Below, piece by piece: positions 1-9,400 of a DNA stretch of 64,000 nucleotides; position 1 is the first letter of the stretch, and each line of letters begins with the position of its first letter. Below the pieces are notes generated by a model. It saw nothing but the letters and a program-made list of their open reading frames with translations. It was not told the origin of the DNA and did no database searches. Source of the stretch: Streptomyces sp. NBC_00344 (GTDB taxonomy: Bacteria > Actinomycetota > Actinomycetes > Streptomycetales > Streptomycetaceae); NCBI RefSeq assembly GCF_036088315.1, contig NZ_CP107996.1, forward strand, positions 5,043,501 through 5,107,500. Reading direction: 5' to 3'. A program made the position numbers and the translations under genes.

Positions 1-8
1 CCGCGGAC

Positions 9-29
9 CCCGCCCTCCGTGCGGGCGGG
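9..29 (-). terminator. Stem-loop after heme oxygenase gene
   Basis: CCCGCCC at 9-15 pairs perfectly with GGGCGGG at 23-29 across a 7-base loop. It lies just past the stop codon of the minus-strand heme oxygenase gene (48). There is no U tract, which is usual for streptomycete terminators. Confidence 0.5.
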
Positions 30-47
30 CTGTGTCCCGGGCGCGGC

Positions 48-695
48 CTACGCGCTGAGCGGGAACTCCTCACCCAGTTCCCTGAACACGGCCGTGTTCA
101 GGGCGAACGCCCGTCTGCACTCGTCCACGATCCGCTGCTTCTCCAGATCGTCCGCGTCCACCGCGTTCAGTATGTCCCGGTATCCGCGCTTGAACGCGGC
201 CGGATTGGCGATCTTCTCGAAGACGTAGAACCGGACGCCGTCGCCCTTGCGTGCGAAGCCCCACGCCCGCTCCGCCCTGTCCCGGATGATCTGCCCGCCG
301 GAGAGATCCCCGAGATAGCGGGTGTAGTGATGGGCGACGTATCCGGCCGGCCAGCTGTTGGCGCACTCCACCACCCGCCGGGCGTACGCCGCTGTCGCGG
401 GGAGCGCCGTCAGGCCCTCGCGCCAGCCCGCGCCCCGCAGATGCGCCAGATCCCGCTCCAGCTCGGCCGTACGCATCAGTTCGGGCCGGATGAACGGGCC
501 GGCGAGGGGATCATCGGCCAGCGGGCCGGCGCCCTCCTCCAGTGCCCGGTACACGAACCACAGCTGTTCGGTGTAGCGGGCGTACGCTTCCACGCCAAGC
601 CGGCCGCCCAGCAGATCGCCCATGAACGTCGTGGACTCGGCCTCGGTGTGCTGCTGATGTGACGCGGTGCGGATGAGCGTGGAGAAGTCGTCCAT
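48..695 (-). CDS. Biliverdin-producing heme oxygenase
   Basis: A 215-residue protein that would open heme to biliverdin, CO and free iron in the cytoplasm. His16, in the context HTEAE, fits the proximal heme-ligand position of bacterial enzymes such as HmuO. YLGDLSGGQ at 127-135 is the glycine-rich distal helix that bends over the heme. The length is normal for the family (about 210-220). The start chosen is the ATG at 695; the reading frame stays open upstream to 917 but that part has no family similarity and runs into the next gene. It is monocistronic, with a stem-loop on each side. No heme-uptake genes are adjacent, so a role in iron recovery or heme turnover is inferred from the family only. 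Confidence 0.9.
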   Translation of the reverse strand: MDDFSTLIRTASHQQHTEAESTTFMGDLLGGRLGVEAYARYTEQLWFVYRALEEGAGPLADDPLAGPFIRPELMRTAELERDLAHLRGAGWREGLTALPATAAYARRVVECANSWPAGYVAHHYTRYLGDLSGGQIIRDRAERAWGFARKGDGVRFYVFEKIANPAAFKRGYRDILNAVDADDLEKQRIVDECRRAFALNTAVFRELGEEFPLSA

Positions 696-762
696 GGCGG
701 GCCTCCGGGGGCCGGGGGAACAGGGGTGTCCCGTTCCCGACATTCCGTCGGTAAACGGCCTA

Positions 763-808
763 CCCCGCGGGAGCCCCCGGCCAACCCGCCGATCGGGGGA
801 GCGCGGGG
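763..808 (-). terminator. Two-part stem-loop between map and heme oxygenase
   Basis: CCCCGC (763-768) pairs with GCGGGG (803-808), and CCCCCG (774-779) pairs with CGGGGG (794-799), giving a long interrupted hairpin immediately after the map stop codon at 809. It should end map transcription before the heme oxygenase gene, which is read in the same direction. Confidence 0.55.
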
Positions 809-1666
809 TCAGGGCAGCGTCAGAACGTCCGCCCCGGTCTCCGTCACCACCAGCGTGTGCTCGAACTGCGCCGTCCGCTTCCGGTCCTTGGTCACCACGG
901 TCCAGCCGTCCTCCCACATGTCGTACTCATGCGTCCCGAGGGTCAGCATCGGCTCGATCGTGAAGGTCATCCCGGTTTTGATCACCTCGGTCGCATACGG
1001 GCTGTCGTAGTGCGGAACGATCAGACCGGAGTGGAACGAGGTGCTGATGCCGTGACCGGTGAAGTCACGGACGACCCCGTAGCCGAATCGCTTCGCGTAC
1101 GACTCGATGACCCGGCCGATGATGTTGATCTGACGGCCAGGCCTGACCGCCTTGATGGCCCGGTTCAGTGCCTCCCTGGTCCGCTCGACCAGCAGCGTCG
1201 ACTCCTCGTCGACGTCGCCGCAGAGGTAGGTGGCGTTGTTGTCGCCGTGCACGCCGTTGAGGTACGCGGTGACGTCCAGATTCACGATGTCGCCGTCCTG
1301 CAGCACCGTGGAGTCCGGAATTCCGTGACAGATCACCTCGTTGACCGAGGTGCACAGTGACTTCTTGAACCCGCGGTAACCGAGCGTCGACGGATAAGCC
1401 CCGTGGTCGCACATGAACTCATGGGCGACCCGGTCGAGTTCGTCCGTCGTCACACCGGGCACGATGTACTTGGCGGCCTCGCCCATCGCCTGCGCGGCGA
1501 TACGGCCCGCGACACGCATCCGTTCGACGGTGTCGGCGTTCTGGACTTCCGGCCCGGTGTACGGCGTCGGCGCGGGCTTGCCCACGTACTCGGGGCGCCG
1601 GATGTTTCCGGGTACGGAACGGGTGGGAGAGAGCTCCCCTGGTACAAGCAGTGACTGGCCAGACAT
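809..1666 (-). CDS. map: Type I methionyl aminopeptidase
   Basis: A 285-residue cytosolic metalloprotease that removes the initiator methionine from new proteins. The M24 pita-bread ligands can be seen in order: the Asp pair in [15 protein letters not shown], His in [11 protein letters not shown], Glu in FTIEPML and Glu in AQFEHTLVV. About 40 extra N-terminal residues carry a proline-rich segment ([14 protein letters not shown]) like that of actinobacterial MetAP type 1c. The ATG at 1666 is the first plausible start. This is probably one of several map copies, since the ribosomal-operon copy is usual in streptomycetes. It is divergent from a small conserved gene at 1699, with only 32 bases between the starts. 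Confidence 0.95.
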   Translation of the reverse strand: MSGQSLLVPGELSPTRSVPGNIRRPEYVGKPAPTPYTGPEVQNADTVERMRVAGRIAAQAMGEAAKYIVPGVTTDELDRVAHEFMCDHGAYPSTLGYRGFKKSLCTSVNEVICHGIPDSTVLQDGDIVNLDVTAYLNGVHGDNNATYLCGDVDEESTLLVERTREALNRAIKAVRPGRQINIIGRVIESYAKRFGYGVVRDFTGHGISTSFHSGLIVPHYDSPYATEVIKTGMTFTIEPMLTLGTHEYDMWEDGWTVVTKDRKRTAQFEHTLVVTETGADVLTLP

Positions 1667-1698
1667 GTCAGCGAGTGTAAGAGAGAGGGACGGGACCC

Positions 1699-1920
1699 AT
1701 GGCTCTGTTCAAGAAGCGTGCGGCCGCAAAACCGGGCGAATGGTACTACTGCCTGCAGCACAAGAAGGCCGAGGAGGGGCCGGAATGTCCGTCCAAGAAC
1801 CGCTTCGGCCCGTACTCCACCCGTGAGGAGGCGACCCATGCGATGGAGAAGGCGGCCGAACGCAACGAGGACTGGGACAACGACCCCAAATGGAACGACA
1901 GAAGCGGTGAGGCCGGCTGA
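1699..1920 (+). CDS. Small conserved hypothetical protein
   Basis: A 73-residue soluble protein, basic at the N-terminus and acidic at the C-terminus. It holds a compact aromatic and cysteine segment ([20 protein letters not shown]) followed by [20 protein letters not shown]. The GPYSTREEA stretch resembles the end of SPOR-type or LysM-adjacent peptidoglycan-binding folds, but that likeness is too short to assign function. GGGACGGGACCC lies just before the ATG at 1699. It is read divergently from map and shares its promoter space. I recognise the family as recurrent beside map in streptomycetes but know no function for it. Confidence 0.8.
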   Translation: MALFKKRAAAKPGEWYYCLQHKKAEEGPECPSKNRFGPYSTREEATHAMEKAAERNEDWDNDPKWNDRSGEAG

Positions 1921-2014
1921 CGGACCGACCTGAGTCGCTGCCGGAGCCTCCGAGGAGTTACCGAGCGGGGTGACCGGCCCCGGGCTCCGAGCGCACCGGC
2001 CCGGAGCGCACCGG

Positions 2015-3307
2015 TCAGAGCGCAGCAGCCGCCGCCCCCTCCTTCTGGGCGCGGCGCAGCTGCGCGTCCGCGTCGGTGGCGGCGTCGTAGGTCATCAGCT
2101 TCGGCAGCACGGCCGCGAGCAGCCCGACCGAGGCGACACAGGCGAGCCCGCCGCTCCAGATGGCGGTCCTGGCCCCTGTCCAGCCCGCCAGCGTGCCCGC
2201 CCTGACCTGGCCGAGCTGGGGGCCGACGCTGTACGAGAGCACCTCAATGCCCGCAAGCCGCCCTCGCAGCTCCTCCGGGATGGTCTGGTTCCAGATGGTG
2301 GAGCGTCCCAGTCCGCTGAGCATGTCGCCGGCGCCCGCGAAGGCCAGACAGAGCAGTACAAGCCAGATGTTCGAGAACCGGCCCGCCGCGGTGATCGCCA
2401 GACCCCAGCCGGCCGCCCCGCACACGACGAGGAGTCCGTGCCGCCGCACCTTCGAGGTCCAGCCGCTGGTCAGGCTGAGCAGTACGGACCCCACCGACCC
2501 GGCGGCGTACATCAGTCCCAGCGACCACGGGGCGTCCAGATCGTCCGCGAGGAACGGGAAGACCGAGTTCGGGTAGGCGAAGAACATCGCGGCCAGATCG
2601 ATGGCGTACGTCCCGAGCAGCACAGGTCTGCTCCACGCATAGCGAGCGCCCTCGGCGACCCCGCGCAGCGACGGCTTGTCGGCCTCGTGCGCCGGCGGTG
2701 CGGGGGAGAGCCGGGTGCACATCGCGACCGACACGGCGAAGCCGAGCACGGTGACGGTGTACGCGGTGGGGTAACCGGCGTAGGCGACGACCAGGCCCGC
2801 CAGCGCGGGACCCGCGATCGCCCCCGTCTGCCAGCGCAGGGCGTTGAGCGCGGCGGCAGCGGTCAGCTGGTCGTGCGGGACGATCCGTGCGAGCAGCGAG
2901 TCCAGGGCGGGGCGCTGCAGTCCGGCAAGGGCCGATACACCGGCGGCGACGACGTACAACGGCCACAGCAGCGGCCGGCCCAGCAGCGAATTGACCAGCA
3001 GCAGCACCGCCAGCAGCCCGAGCCCCGCCTCGGTGCCCAGAATGACCTTGCGGCGGTCGGCCGCGTCGGCGAGTGCGCCGCCGTACAGCCCGAAGACCAC
3101 CAGCGGCACCAGCTCGACCGCGCCCATCGCACCGACCGCGGCCGGTGAACCGGTGAGGTCCTTGATCTGCAGGGGCAGCGCGATCAGTGCCATGGAGCTG
3201 CCGAAGAAGGCGATCAGCCCCTGGACCCAGAGCAGCCGGAAGTCGGGCGAGGACCGCCAGGGGGTGAGGTCGGGAAGTATCGCGCCGAGCCGTATGCGTG
3301 AAGCCAC
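2015..3307 (-). CDS. MFS transporter, EntS/MFS_3-like
   Basis: A 430-residue integral membrane protein with about 12 hydrophobic segments and a basic central loop. The N-terminal half has the MFS_3 pattern seen in EntS (enterobactin exporter) and macrolide-efflux-like proteins: a start close to FRLLWVQGLIAFFGSSMALI, then GLYGGALADAADRRKVIL as the motif A loop. The C-terminal half repeats the pattern with IPEELRGRLAGIE. The start is GTG at 3307. It probably exports a small molecule by proton antiport; no siderophore genes lie nearby, so the substrate is unknown. It converges on the small gene at 1699-1920. Confidence 0.85.
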   Translation of the reverse strand: MASRIRLGAILPDLTPWRSSPDFRLLWVQGLIAFFGSSMALIALPLQIKDLTGSPAAVGAMGAVELVPLVVFGLYGGALADAADRRKVILGTEAGLGLLAVLLLVNSLLGRPLLWPLYVVAAGVSALAGLQRPALDSLLARIVPHDQLTAAAALNALRWQTGAIAGPALAGLVVAYAGYPTAYTVTVLGFAVSVAMCTRLSPAPPAHEADKPSLRGVAEGARYAWSRPVLLGTYAIDLAAMFFAYPNSVFPFLADDLDAPWSLGLMYAAGSVGSVLLSLTSGWTSKVRRHGLLVVCGAAGWGLAITAAGRFSNIWLVLLCLAFAGAGDMLSGLGRSTIWNQTIPEELRGRLAGIEVLSYSVGPQLGQVRAGTLAGWTGARTAIWSGGLACVASVGLLAAVLPKLMTYDAATDADAQLRRAQKEGAAAAAL

Positions 3308-3350
3308 GAGAGGTCATGTTCGGCGCGCGGCGTCCCGGTCCGCAACCGGT

Positions 3351-3953
3351 TTACCAGCGGTCCGGCGGTGGAGCGGTCAACTGATCGGCCAGCCGCGACA
3401 GCCGGTCCCGGAAACGCCATCCGCCGCGCTGCGCCGGCAGGCTGTTCTCCCCCGCGGCCGCGCTGACCAGGTGCTGCACGGTGTCGAAGTCCACGTCGTC
3501 CTCGGCCGCCACCGTCAGCGTCTCGTGCGCGAGCCCCCGCACCTCGGTGTCCCCGCTGTCCAGTGACAGTACGGTCGCACCGGCCCGCCGGGCCCCGTGC
3601 ACCCGCTCCAGCAGCCCGCCACCGGGCCGCTGCGGCGCCACCATCAGCAGCGTCTGGCCCCGTCCTGCCGCCTCGAGGCGCCCGAGCCCCACGGAGAGAT
3701 GCGCGGGCTGCCCAGCCTCCACCCGGTGGCGCACCAGTGTGGGAGCGAGCTCGGGCAACCCCGACCATGCGGCCTCGTCGACCAGGTGTGCTGCCAGATG
3801 CCACGGCTCGTACTGCTCGGTGCCCACCAGCAGCAGCCCCCCGCCGTGCGGCACCACGGACGAGCGCAGTGCTCCGGCGAACCTCCGGGTGGTGCGCGGC
3901 CATTCGGTTCCGGCGAGTACTTCCCTCAGCAGGGCCACACGTACGGCGTCCAT
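3351..3953 (-). CDS. Conserved hypothetical protein, possible SIS-like fold
   Basis: A 200-residue soluble protein of unknown function. The central section (TLLMVAPQRPGG, then ARRAGATVLSLDSGDTE) has the alternating strand and helix look of a sugar-isomerase-like (SIS) or Rossmann fold, and FDTVQHLVSAAAGE near the C-terminus also fits an SIS-type pattern; this is a weak impression, not an assignment. The start is the ATG at 3953 (MDAVRVALLREV); the longer open frame to 4136 overlaps the npdG promoter and gene. It is divergent from npdG, with 161 bases between the two starts. Confidence 0.75.
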   Translation of the reverse strand: MDAVRVALLREVLAGTEWPRTTRRFAGALRSSVVPHGGGLLLVGTEQYEPWHLAAHLVDEAAWSGLPELAPTLVRHRVEAGQPAHLSVGLGRLEAAGRGQTLLMVAPQRPGGGLLERVHGARRAGATVLSLDSGDTEVRGLAHETLTVAAEDDVDFDTVQHLVSAAAGENSLPAQRGGWRFRDRLSRLADQLTAPPPDRW

Positions 3954-4114
3954 GGCCGGGCATCCTGCCTCAGCCGGCCCGTCGGGGGAGCGTATCGGCG
4001 AGGAATCACCTGTACGTGTCAAGACTGCGACCGGGACGACTCGGTGCGGCCGACGTGGCTCGGCACAGGGAAGCGCTGGGCGGATGCTGCCCGCGACGGC
4101 ACTAGGGTCACACC

Positions 4115-4819
4115 ATGACTTCCACCGACAGTGCACAGAAGCCCGCGCCCAAGGACCCCTGGGACCTGCCCGATGTGTCCGGCCTGGTCGTCGGCGTCCT
4201 CGGCGGGACCGGGGACCAGGGGCGTGGGCTCGCCTACCGGCTGGCCAGGGCCGGCCAGAAGGTGATCATCGGGTCGCGGGCGGCCGAGCGGGCGCGCACC
4301 GCAGCCGACGAGCTGGGGCACGGCGTCGAGGGCGCCGAAAACGCCGAGTGCGCGCGCCGCAGTGATGTCGTCATCGTGGCGGTGCCGTGGGACGGGCACG
4401 CCAAGACGCTCGAGTCGCTGCGGGAGGAGCTGAGCGGCAAGCTCGTCGTGGACTGCGTCAATCCGCTGGGCTTCGACAAGAAGGGCGCCTACGCACTGAA
4501 GCCCGAGGAGGGCAGCGCCGCCGAACAGGCCGCCGCCCTGCTCCCGCAGGCGCGGGTCGCCGCCGCGTTCCACCATCTGTCGGCCGTGCTGCTCCAGAAC
4601 CCGGAGATCGAGCAGATCGACACCGACGTGATGGTGCTCGGCGAGGAACGTGCCGACGTCGAGATCGTGCAGGCGCTGGCCGGGCGGATCCCAGGAATGC
4701 GCGGGGTCTTCGCCGGACGGCTGCGCAACGCCCACCAGGTCGAGTCGCTGGTGGCCAACCTGATCTCCGTGAACCGCCGCTACAAGGCACATGCGGGGCT
4801 GCGCGTCACCGACGTGTGA
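4115..4819 (+). CDS. npdG: F420:NADPH oxidoreductase (NADPH-dependent F420 reductase)
   Basis: A 234-residue cytosolic enzyme that passes hydride between NADPH and coenzyme F420, supplying F420H2 to reductases in secondary metabolism and redox stress. The Rossmann entry motif GVLGGTGDQGRGLAYRLA lies near residue 27, followed by IIGSRAAERA, whose Arg is expected to contact the NADPH 2'-phosphate. VVIVAVPWDGH and VDCVNPLGFDKKG are the family's central motifs, and RNAHQVESLVANLISVNRRY closes the protein. The length matches the archaeal and actinobacterial family. No F420 biosynthesis genes are in the window. Confidence 0.93.
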   Translation: MTSTDSAQKPAPKDPWDLPDVSGLVVGVLGGTGDQGRGLAYRLARAGQKVIIGSRAAERARTAADELGHGVEGAENAECARRSDVVIVAVPWDGHAKTLESLREELSGKLVVDCVNPLGFDKKGAYALKPEEGSAAEQAAALLPQARVAAAFHHLSAVLLQNPEIEQIDTDVMVLGEERADVEIVQALAGRIPGMRGVFAGRLRNAHQVESLVANLISVNRRYKAHAGLRVTDV

Positions 4820-4922
4820 CCGGCGGCACCTGCCCGGCCCACCACCGACGTGCGTGTGCGAATGGGGCATGGGGGACACTGGGCGGGAGCAGTACCGCCC
4901 TTCCGGACAGGAGCCGACCCCC

Positions 4923-5108
4923 ATGCCCCGCCTTGCTGTGTACGCCCTCGCCGTCTGTGCCCTTGCCGTGGTCGCGGCCGTGGTGTCCTTCGTCCAGGGC
5001 AGTCTGATCGGGATCGTCTGGATCCTGCTGGCCGGACTCTCGTCGAACATGGCCTGGTACTACCTGCGCAGGGCCAGGACCGCGGACAGGGCTCCCGTCG
5101 CGGAGTAG
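4923..5108 (+). CDS. Small two-helix membrane protein
   Basis: A 61-residue protein made almost wholly of two hydrophobic stretches (LAVYALAVCALAVVAAVVSF and IGIVWILLAGLSSNMAWYYL) with a short basic tail, RRARTADRA. The ATG at 4923 is chosen because GGACAGGAG stands about 8 bases upstream; the frame is open back to 4791 but that part overlaps npdG. It follows npdG by 103 bases and may be cotranscribed. The function is unknown. Confidence 0.75.
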   Translation: MPRLAVYALAVCALAVVAAVVSFVQGSLIGIVWILLAGLSSNMAWYYLRRARTADRAPVAE

Positions 5109-5117
5109 CCACCGGCG

Positions 5118-5963
5118 TCAGCCGCCGGACGGGCAGAACAGACCGTCCGGCTTGCCCTGCCAGAAGCGGTAGAACGCCTGACCGCAGTAGGTGTCCAGAT
5201 CGCTGACCCCCAGGGCGCGCAGAATCGCGTCGACCACGTCGAAGAAGACATGGTTCACCGCGGGGATCCACAGCAGCCCGAAGACGACCAGCAGCCCGAT
5301 CTGGGCGAAGGGCTCCACCTGGCGGCGGATCTCGTGCGAGAGCCACGGCTCGATCACGCCGTACCCGTCCAGACCGGGAACCGGCAGGAAGTTCAGGATC
5401 GCCGCCGTCAGCTGGAGCAGTGCCAGAAAACCGAGCGCGGATCGGAATGCCGGCGGCACCCCGTCCAGTGCGTGCAGCCAGAACGGTGCCGTGCAGACGA
5501 CCGCGAACAGCACGTTGGTCAGCGGACCCGCGGCGGAGATCAGACTGTGCCGCCAACGGCCCCGGATCCGGCTCCGCTCGATGAAGACCGCACCGCCGGG
5601 CAGGCCGATGCCGCCGAGGATCACGAAGATGACCGGCAGCACGATGGACAGCAGGGCATGCGTGTACTTGAGCGGGTTGAGGGTCAGATAGCCCTTCGCC
5701 CCGATCGAGATGTCGCCGCTGTGCAGGGCGCTGCGGGCGTGTGCGTACTCGTGCAGACAGAGCGAGACCACCCACGCCGATGTCACGAAGAGAAACACCG
5801 CGAGCCCCGGGGACAGCGCGTACTGCCTCGCCCGGAGTGTGAACTCGGGAAACGGTGTGAAACCGGCCCACACCGCCCAGCCGGTGACCGCCATCACGGC
5901 GACGATCCCGAGGAAGACCGGGCTGATCCGCCGGTCGCTGTTGCGGGTGGTGGCGGTGGTCAT
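5118..5963 (-). CDS. Site-2 protease family (M50) membrane metalloprotease
   Basis: A 281-residue polytopic membrane protein. HEYAH at residues 71-75, inside a hydrophobic helix, is the zinc-binding HExxH motif. NFLPVPGLDG at 191-200 supplies Asp199 as the third ligand (the usual NPxDG, here PGLDG). There are about six hydrophobic segments and no PDZ domain or CBS pair is visible, so this is the compact SpoIVFB-like group. Such enzymes cut transmembrane substrates such as anti-sigma factors, but none is encoded beside it. Its stop codon lies 9 bases from the convergent small gene at 4923-5108. Confidence 0.88.
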   Translation of the reverse strand: MTTATTRNSDRRISPVFLGIVAVMAVTGWAVWAGFTPFPEFTLRARQYALSPGLAVFLFVTSAWVVSLCLHEYAHARSALHSGDISIGAKGYLTLNPLKYTHALLSIVLPVIFVILGGIGLPGGAVFIERSRIRGRWRHSLISAAGPLTNVLFAVVCTAPFWLHALDGVPPAFRSALGFLALLQLTAAILNFLPVPGLDGYGVIEPWLSHEIRRQVEPFAQIGLLVVFGLLWIPAVNHVFFDVVDAILRALGVSDLDTYCGQAFYRFWQGKPDGLFCPSGG

Positions 5964-6069
5964 GGGTGGTGCTCCTGGTCATGGGGGCCGGTCCCGGAGA
6001 GCCGACCGTACAGGTGACACGCGCTAAACGTCTCGCGCCCGGACGGGAGTTCCGGGGAAGGTGGGGGGC

Positions 6070-6459
6070 ATGACCGTATGGCGGGTGATGTACGACGACT
6101 GGGCGATGGAGTGCTGCGGCACACCGTTCTCGGTAGGGGACGAAGTGGTGTGGGACGTGGCTCGGGACACCGGAGGGTGCCCGGGTGGTGATGACGGGAC
6201 AGGAGTGCTGCGCGTCGCGACCCACGGCACCGGTGCTCCCGTGGTCGACCGGCTCGCCGGGCGGGTGCGGTCCATCCAGGTGGTGACCGAGGGCTTCGCC
6301 GTCTCGCCGGAGGACGGGGGATACCGGCGGGTGCCGGGTGAGAGGTCGCTGCGGCAGGTGACGACCTGCCCCAAGCGGTTTGCCCGGGGGCCGGCCGAAG
6401 GCGGCCGGCGCAGTGAGGAGACCGGCGTTCTCGTCGAGCTGGACACGTCGGGCGGCTGA
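6070..6459 (+). CDS. DUF6578-like hypothetical protein
   Basis: A 129-residue soluble protein with a characteristic N-terminus, VWRVMYDDWAMECCGTPFSVGDEVVW. I associate it with a streptomycete hypothetical family, probably DUF6578, without certainty. The paired cysteines (ECC) and the later TTCPKRF could bind metal. An ATG at 6070 follows GGGAAGGTGGGGGG; an in-frame GTG at 6061 is the alternative. It ends just before the AfsR-like regulator, in the same direction, and may be transcribed with it. Confidence 0.7.
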   Translation: MTVWRVMYDDWAMECCGTPFSVGDEVVWDVARDTGGCPGGDDGTGVLRVATHGTGAPVVDRLAGRVRSIQVVTEGFAVSPEDGGYRRVPGERSLRQVTTCPKRFARGPAEGGRRSEETGVLVELDTSGG

Positions 6460-6487
6460 GGTGTTCGCCGTAACGGACAATGGGCCG

Positions 6488-9400
6488 GTGCGCTACCGGA
6501 TCCTCTCCACCACCCAGGCCCTCCGTGACGACGGCACCGCTGTCGCCCTCGGCGGAGCGCGGCTCCGCGCGCTGCTGACCGTACTGGCGCTGCGGGCCGG
6601 CCGGACGGTCCAGACCGGCGTCATGGTCGACGAGGTGTGGGACGGGGAGCCGCCCGCCGACGCCACCGGCGCGCTACAGGCGCTGGTCGCCCGGCTGCGG
6701 CGGGCCCTGGGCCACGGCGCGATCGCCTCGGTGGACGGCGGCTACCGGCTCAGCGCGGAGTCCGACGACATCGATCTGTACCGCTTCGAGCGGCTGGCGG
6801 GGGAGGGGGCCAGGGCGCTGGACGAGGGCGATCCGGCGAAGGCAGCGGCCCTGCTCGACGACGCGCTGGCCCTCTGGCGGGGACCGGTGCTCGCCGACCT
6901 GCCCAGCCGCACCGCGGAAGCGGCCCGCTGGGAGGCCCGGCGGCTGGACGCACGCAGGAGCGCGCTGGCCGCGGCGCTCGCCCTGGGACGGGCCGATGAG
7001 GCACTGCCGGAGCTCGCCGCCCTCTGCGGCGACCATCCCATCGACGAGCCGTTGCAGGCCCTGCGGATCCGGGCACTGCGTGACGCCGGGCGGACGGCGC
7101 AGGCGCTGGCGGCCTACGAAGAGGTGCGGCGACGCCTCGTCGAACTGCTCGGCGCCGATCCCGGCCCCGAACTGCAGGCGCTGCATGCGGAGTTGCTCGA
7201 TCCGGTGCTGGCCGGGACGTGGCGGAGCGCGGTCGCGCCGGCCGCCGGGACGCACAGCCCGGCGCTCCACCGCTCAGCCGACGACGGCCGCACTCCGGGG
7301 AACCTGCGTGCCCGGCTCACCAGTTTCGTGGGGCGCGAACGCGATATCGGGGCGCTGTGCGACGATCTCGGGCGGGCCCGCCTCGTCACCCTGCTGGGAC
7401 CCGGCGGAGCCGGTAAGACCCGGCTGTCGCAGGAGGCGGCGGAGGCGGCCGCAGCCTCCTGGCCGGACGGGGTGTGGCTGGCCGAACTCGCCCCGGTCGA
7501 GGACCCGTCGACCGTGCCCGAAGCGGTGCTGACCGCGGTGGGCGCGCGGCACACCGTGCTGCGCGGCGCGGGCGCCGAGGAGATACGGGCCGCCGACCGG
7601 AAGTCGGACGACCCCCTTGCCAGGCTGGTCGAGCACTGCGGCAGACGCCGGCTGCTGCTGCTGCTCGACAACTGCGAGCATCTCATCGAGGCAGCTGCCA
7701 CCCTCGCAGCGGAACTGCTCGCCCGCTGTCCGGGACTGACCATCCTGGCGACCAGCCGCGAACCCCTGGGAGTGCCCGGCGAACTCGTACGGCCTCTGGA
7801 GCCGCTGAACCAGCCGTCCGCGCTGCAACTGTTCGCCGAACGCGGGGCGGCTGCGAGGCCCGGTTTCCGGGTCGAGGACGACCCGGCGGCGGCTGCCGAG
7901 ATCTGCCGGCGCCTCGACGGGCTGCCGCTGGCCATCGAACTCGCGGCCGCCCGGCTGCGGATGCTCGGGCCGCGGCAGATCGCCGACCGGCTCGACGACC
8001 GGTTCCGCCTGCTGACCGGTGGCGCCCGCACCACCTTGCCGCGCCAGCAGACGCTCCGCGCGGTCGTCGACTGGTCCTGGGACCTGCTGGACGAGGGCGA
8101 ACGTGCGGTGCTGCGCAGGCTGTCCGTCTTCGCGGGCGGCTGCGACCTCCCGGCGACAGAGGCGGTGTGCGGACCTGAGGCACTTGATCTGCTGGGCTCG
8201 CTGGTCGACAAGTCCCTGGTGGTGGCCGCCCCTTCGGAGGAGGGGGAGATGCGCTACCGGCTTCTGGAGACCGTCGGTGAGTATGCCGGGGAACGGCTCG
8301 ACGAGGCAGGCGACCGCGCCGAGGCCGAGCGCCGTCATCTGGTGCACTACCGCGAGCTGGTGAGGTTGGCCGATCTCGAACTGCGCGGTCCCGGGCAGCG
8401 GGCCGCCATCGACCGGCTGGTGCGCGAGTACGAGAACCTGCGCACCGCCCTGCGCCATGCCGTCGCCATCGGCGACGAGCAGGAAGTGCTGATCATGATC
8501 CACGCGCTCTCCTGGTTCTGGATGATGCGCGACCTGCGCAGCGATTCCAGACACTGGGCCGCGGCGGTCTGCGAGCTCGGCCCCGATCCGTTCGAGCCGC
8601 CGGTGCGGCCCGCGCCGCCGGTGTACGAGCGCTGCACCGACGCGCCGCCCCCGATGGCGCCCGATCTGCTCGAAGAGGCCCGCCGCGGAGCCCGGTTGAT
8701 CGCGCTCGCGTCCGCGGACCTCGACCACACCGACTGGACCTCGCCGGAGACCCTGGAACGGCTGCGCCGAATCGCCGCGGTCTACCGTCCGGGGCTGCCC
8801 CAGACCTGCCGTACGCCGGGCTCGCTGTGGTTCTTCGCCGTGATGATCACCGGCGACGAGAGCCGGCTGAAGATCATGCTCGACGCCACGGTGCAGGCCT
8901 GCCGGGACTACGGCTACGTCTGGGAGCTGGCCGTCGCCCTGCAACTGCGGGCCAACGTCCTGGCGAACCGCGTCGACTGGGCGGGCGACGCAGCCGTGGA
9001 CGCCGACGAGGCACTGGACATCTTCACCCGCATCGGCGACGCCTGGGGCGCGGCCGAGGCACTCTCGGCGCGCGGCGAGGCACGCGAACGGCAGGGCGAT
9101 CTGGCCGGGGCGGCCGACGACTACCGCGTCGCCTTCGGCCACGCCGAGCAGCTCGGCGCGCAGGCACAGGTCATGGTGCTGCGTGCGAGGTACGCCGGTG
9201 TGCTGGTGGAGAACGGCCGCGGGGAGGAGGGCGAGGAGATCCTGCGCACGATGCTGGCCGAGCAGAGCGAGCCGGTCGAGGAGGGCTGGCCGGTGGCCCG
9301 GCTGCATCTCGCGATGTGGCTGGGCCGCACCGGCCGGACCGCGGAGGCACGCACCCAGCTCGAGCTGCTTCTGGACAAGTTCAACAACGGCCCGCTCGCG